Source: Balneolales bacterium (GTDB taxonomy: Bacteria > Bacteroidota > Rhodothermia > Balneolales > Natronogracilivirgulaceae). Taken from it: 6,925 nt of DNA. The position numbers and the translations under genes were made by a program. The first letter of the stretch is position 1, and each line of letters starts with the position of its first letter. Location of the stretch: contig SKNL01000163.1 in assembly GCA_007120555.1 (NCBI GenBank), positions 1 through 6,925 of the forward strand, in the 5' to 3' direction. Under the pieces are notes generated by a model that saw only the letters and a program-made list of their open reading frames with translations, was not told the DNA's origin and did not search any database. Of this stretch, positions 6,076-6,925 are shown one piece after another.

Positions 6076-6925
6076 ATGGCCCATCACGTCACGAAATCCG
6101 GCTTTGCCGCCCTGTCCGATCGCCTGAACCGCTTCCCCCAGGGCGCCCCGCCCACCAAACTGCTCTTCCGCATCCTCGGAATGCTGATGGATGAAAAGGA
6201 GGCCGAACTGCTCTCGCAACTTCCGATCAAGCCCTTTACGACCCAAAAGGCCGCCGGCGTCTGGGGCATTACGACGGCCGAGGCGCAAAAGGTACTGGAC
6301 CGGCTGGCCGACCGTGCCATCCTCCTGGACATCGATAACGACGGCGCTCCCACTTACGTGCTGCCCCCGCCCATGGCCGGCTTTTTCGAGTTCTCGCTGA
6401 TGCGCACCCGGGGCGACATCGACCAGAAAGTGCTCAGCGAACTGTTCTACGAATACATGAACGTGGAGGAGGACTTCATCCGCGAGCTCTTCACCGACGG
6501 ACAGACGCAGCTGGGACGCACCTTCGTGCACGAGCCTGCTCTCCCGGACGGCAACGGCCTTCATGTACTCGATTACGAGCGGGCCAGCGAGGTCATCCGC
6601 ACGGCCAGACACCGGTCCGTAGGCATCTGCTACTGCCGGCACAAAATGCATCATATGGACAAGGCCTGCAGCGCGCCGATGGATATCTGCATGACGTTCG
6701 GGAATCCGGCATACTCCCTGGAGCGCCACGGTTTTGCCCGCAGGGTGGATGCGGCCGAGGGTCTGGACCTGCTGCAGCAGGCTTGGGACAACAACCTGGT
6801 GCAATTCGGTGAAAACGTGCGCGAGAGGGTTAGTTTCATCTGCAACTGCTGTGGCTGCTGCTGTGAGGCGATGATCGCGGCAAGGCGGTTCGGGATGCTG
6901 CACCCGGTCCACACCACCAACTACC
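6076..6925 (+). CDS. Cysteine-rich 4Fe-4S-type protein with N-terminal helix-turn-helix-like region (C-terminus beyond right edge)
   Basis: 283 residues are visible and the frame is open at the edge. Residues about 45-100 look like a winged helix (KPFTTQKAAGVWGITTAEAQ, then LDRLADRAILLDID and a YVLPPPM wing). Residues 185-205 hold CYCRHKMHHMDKAC and PMDIC (Cys185, 187, 198, 205 with His189, 192 and 193). Residues 256-263 are CNCCGCCC, six cysteines in eight positions. Ten cysteines cluster in 79 residues, which points to one or more metal, most likely iron-sulfur, centres. From memory this matches a conserved family annotated only as 4Fe-4S ferredoxin-type proteins in anaerobes, usually with a CxxCxxCxxxCP ferredoxin segment after the CNCCGCCC block; that part would lie outside the window. 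The biochemical role is not known to me. The start is fixed by GGAGG 7 bases upstream. It is divergent from the acyl-CoA operon, so a redox-responsive regulatory or electron-transfer role is conceivable but unproven. There is no signal peptide, so it is probably cytosolic. Confidence 0.85.
   Translation, partial: MAHHVTKSGFAALSDRLNRFPQGAPPTKLLFRILGMLMDEKEAELLSQLPIKPFTTQKAAGVWGITTAEAQKVLDRLADRAILLDIDNDGAPTYVLPPPMAGFFEFSLMRTRGDIDQKVLSELFYEYMNVEEDFIRELFTDGQTQLGRTFVHEPALPDGNGLHVLDYERASEVIRTARHRSVGICYCRHKMHHMDKACSAPMDICMTFGNPAYSLERHGFARRVDAAEGLDLLQQAWDNNLVQFGENVRERVSFICNCCGCCCEAMIAARRFGMLHPVHTTNY

Noticed and set aside
5844..6194. Plus-strand frame from a TTG whose first residues look like a hydrophobic signal segment
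   Set aside because: It runs out of frame into the Fe-S gene, has a weak start and no ribosome site, and its hydrophobicity follows from the AT-rich intergenic composition.
5983..6912. 309-residue open frame on the minus strand opposite the Fe-S protein gene
   Set aside because: The plus strand has GGAGG, an ATG and highly conserved cysteine motifs; the minus-strand product is rich in His/Arg/Gly shadow composition and starts inside the other gene.
1..6925. CRISPR arrays, tRNA/rRNA genes, insertion sequences or phage genes
   Set aside because: No regularly spaced repeats, no recognisable RNA gene signatures, no transposase or integrase motifs and no terminal inverted repeats were seen.

Overview
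The window (about 6.9 kb, GC-rich coding DNA) carries five protein genes. Four lie on the minus strand: the first part of gcvP and a tight three-gene run for acyl-CoA/acetate metabolism. One lies on the plus strand: the start of a cysteine-rich iron-sulfur protein. The organism is an anaerobic or facultative bacterium using ADP-forming acetyl-CoA synthetase chemistry. The mixed use of Shine-Dalgarno sites (strong before two genes, absent before two others) and the GcvP N-terminus lean towards the Bacteroidota/Balneolota/Calditrichota side of the FCB group. A Desulfobacterota-like host is also possible, because the iron-sulfur protein resembles proteins I associate with that group. This placement is inference with low confidence.

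Layout from left to right. Positions 1-385 (minus) hold the N-terminal 128 residues of the glycine cleavage P-protein, running off the left edge. Positions 386-609 are intergenic with no convincing terminator or promoter. Positions 610-5664 (minus) are an operon transcribed right to left: (i) an acetyl-CoA hydrolase/CoA-transferase fused to a GNAT acetyltransferase domain, (ii) a fused alpha-beta ADP-forming acyl-CoA synthetase, (iii) a free-standing BioD-like P-loop plus DRTGG protein resembling the regulatory N-terminus of long phosphotransacetylases. The genes overlap by 11 bases and 1 base, and a strong promoter (TTGAAA-17-TATATT) sits just upstream. Positions 5665-6075 are a divergent, partly AT-rich control region holding that promoter, a pair of ordered short direct repeats and a 17-bp inverted repeat. 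Positions 6076-6925 (plus) are a winged-helix-like/Fe-S protein truncated by the right edge.

How they may work together: the CoA-transferase moves CoA between acids. The ADP-forming synthetase converts acyl-CoA to acid while making ATP (or the reverse). The DRTGG protein may sense nucleotides or modulate the enzymes, and the GNAT domain may acetylate a partner such as the synthetase. The operon therefore looks like a self-contained energy-conserving acyl-CoA module with built-in regulation. The individual families are known. The regulatory links are inference.
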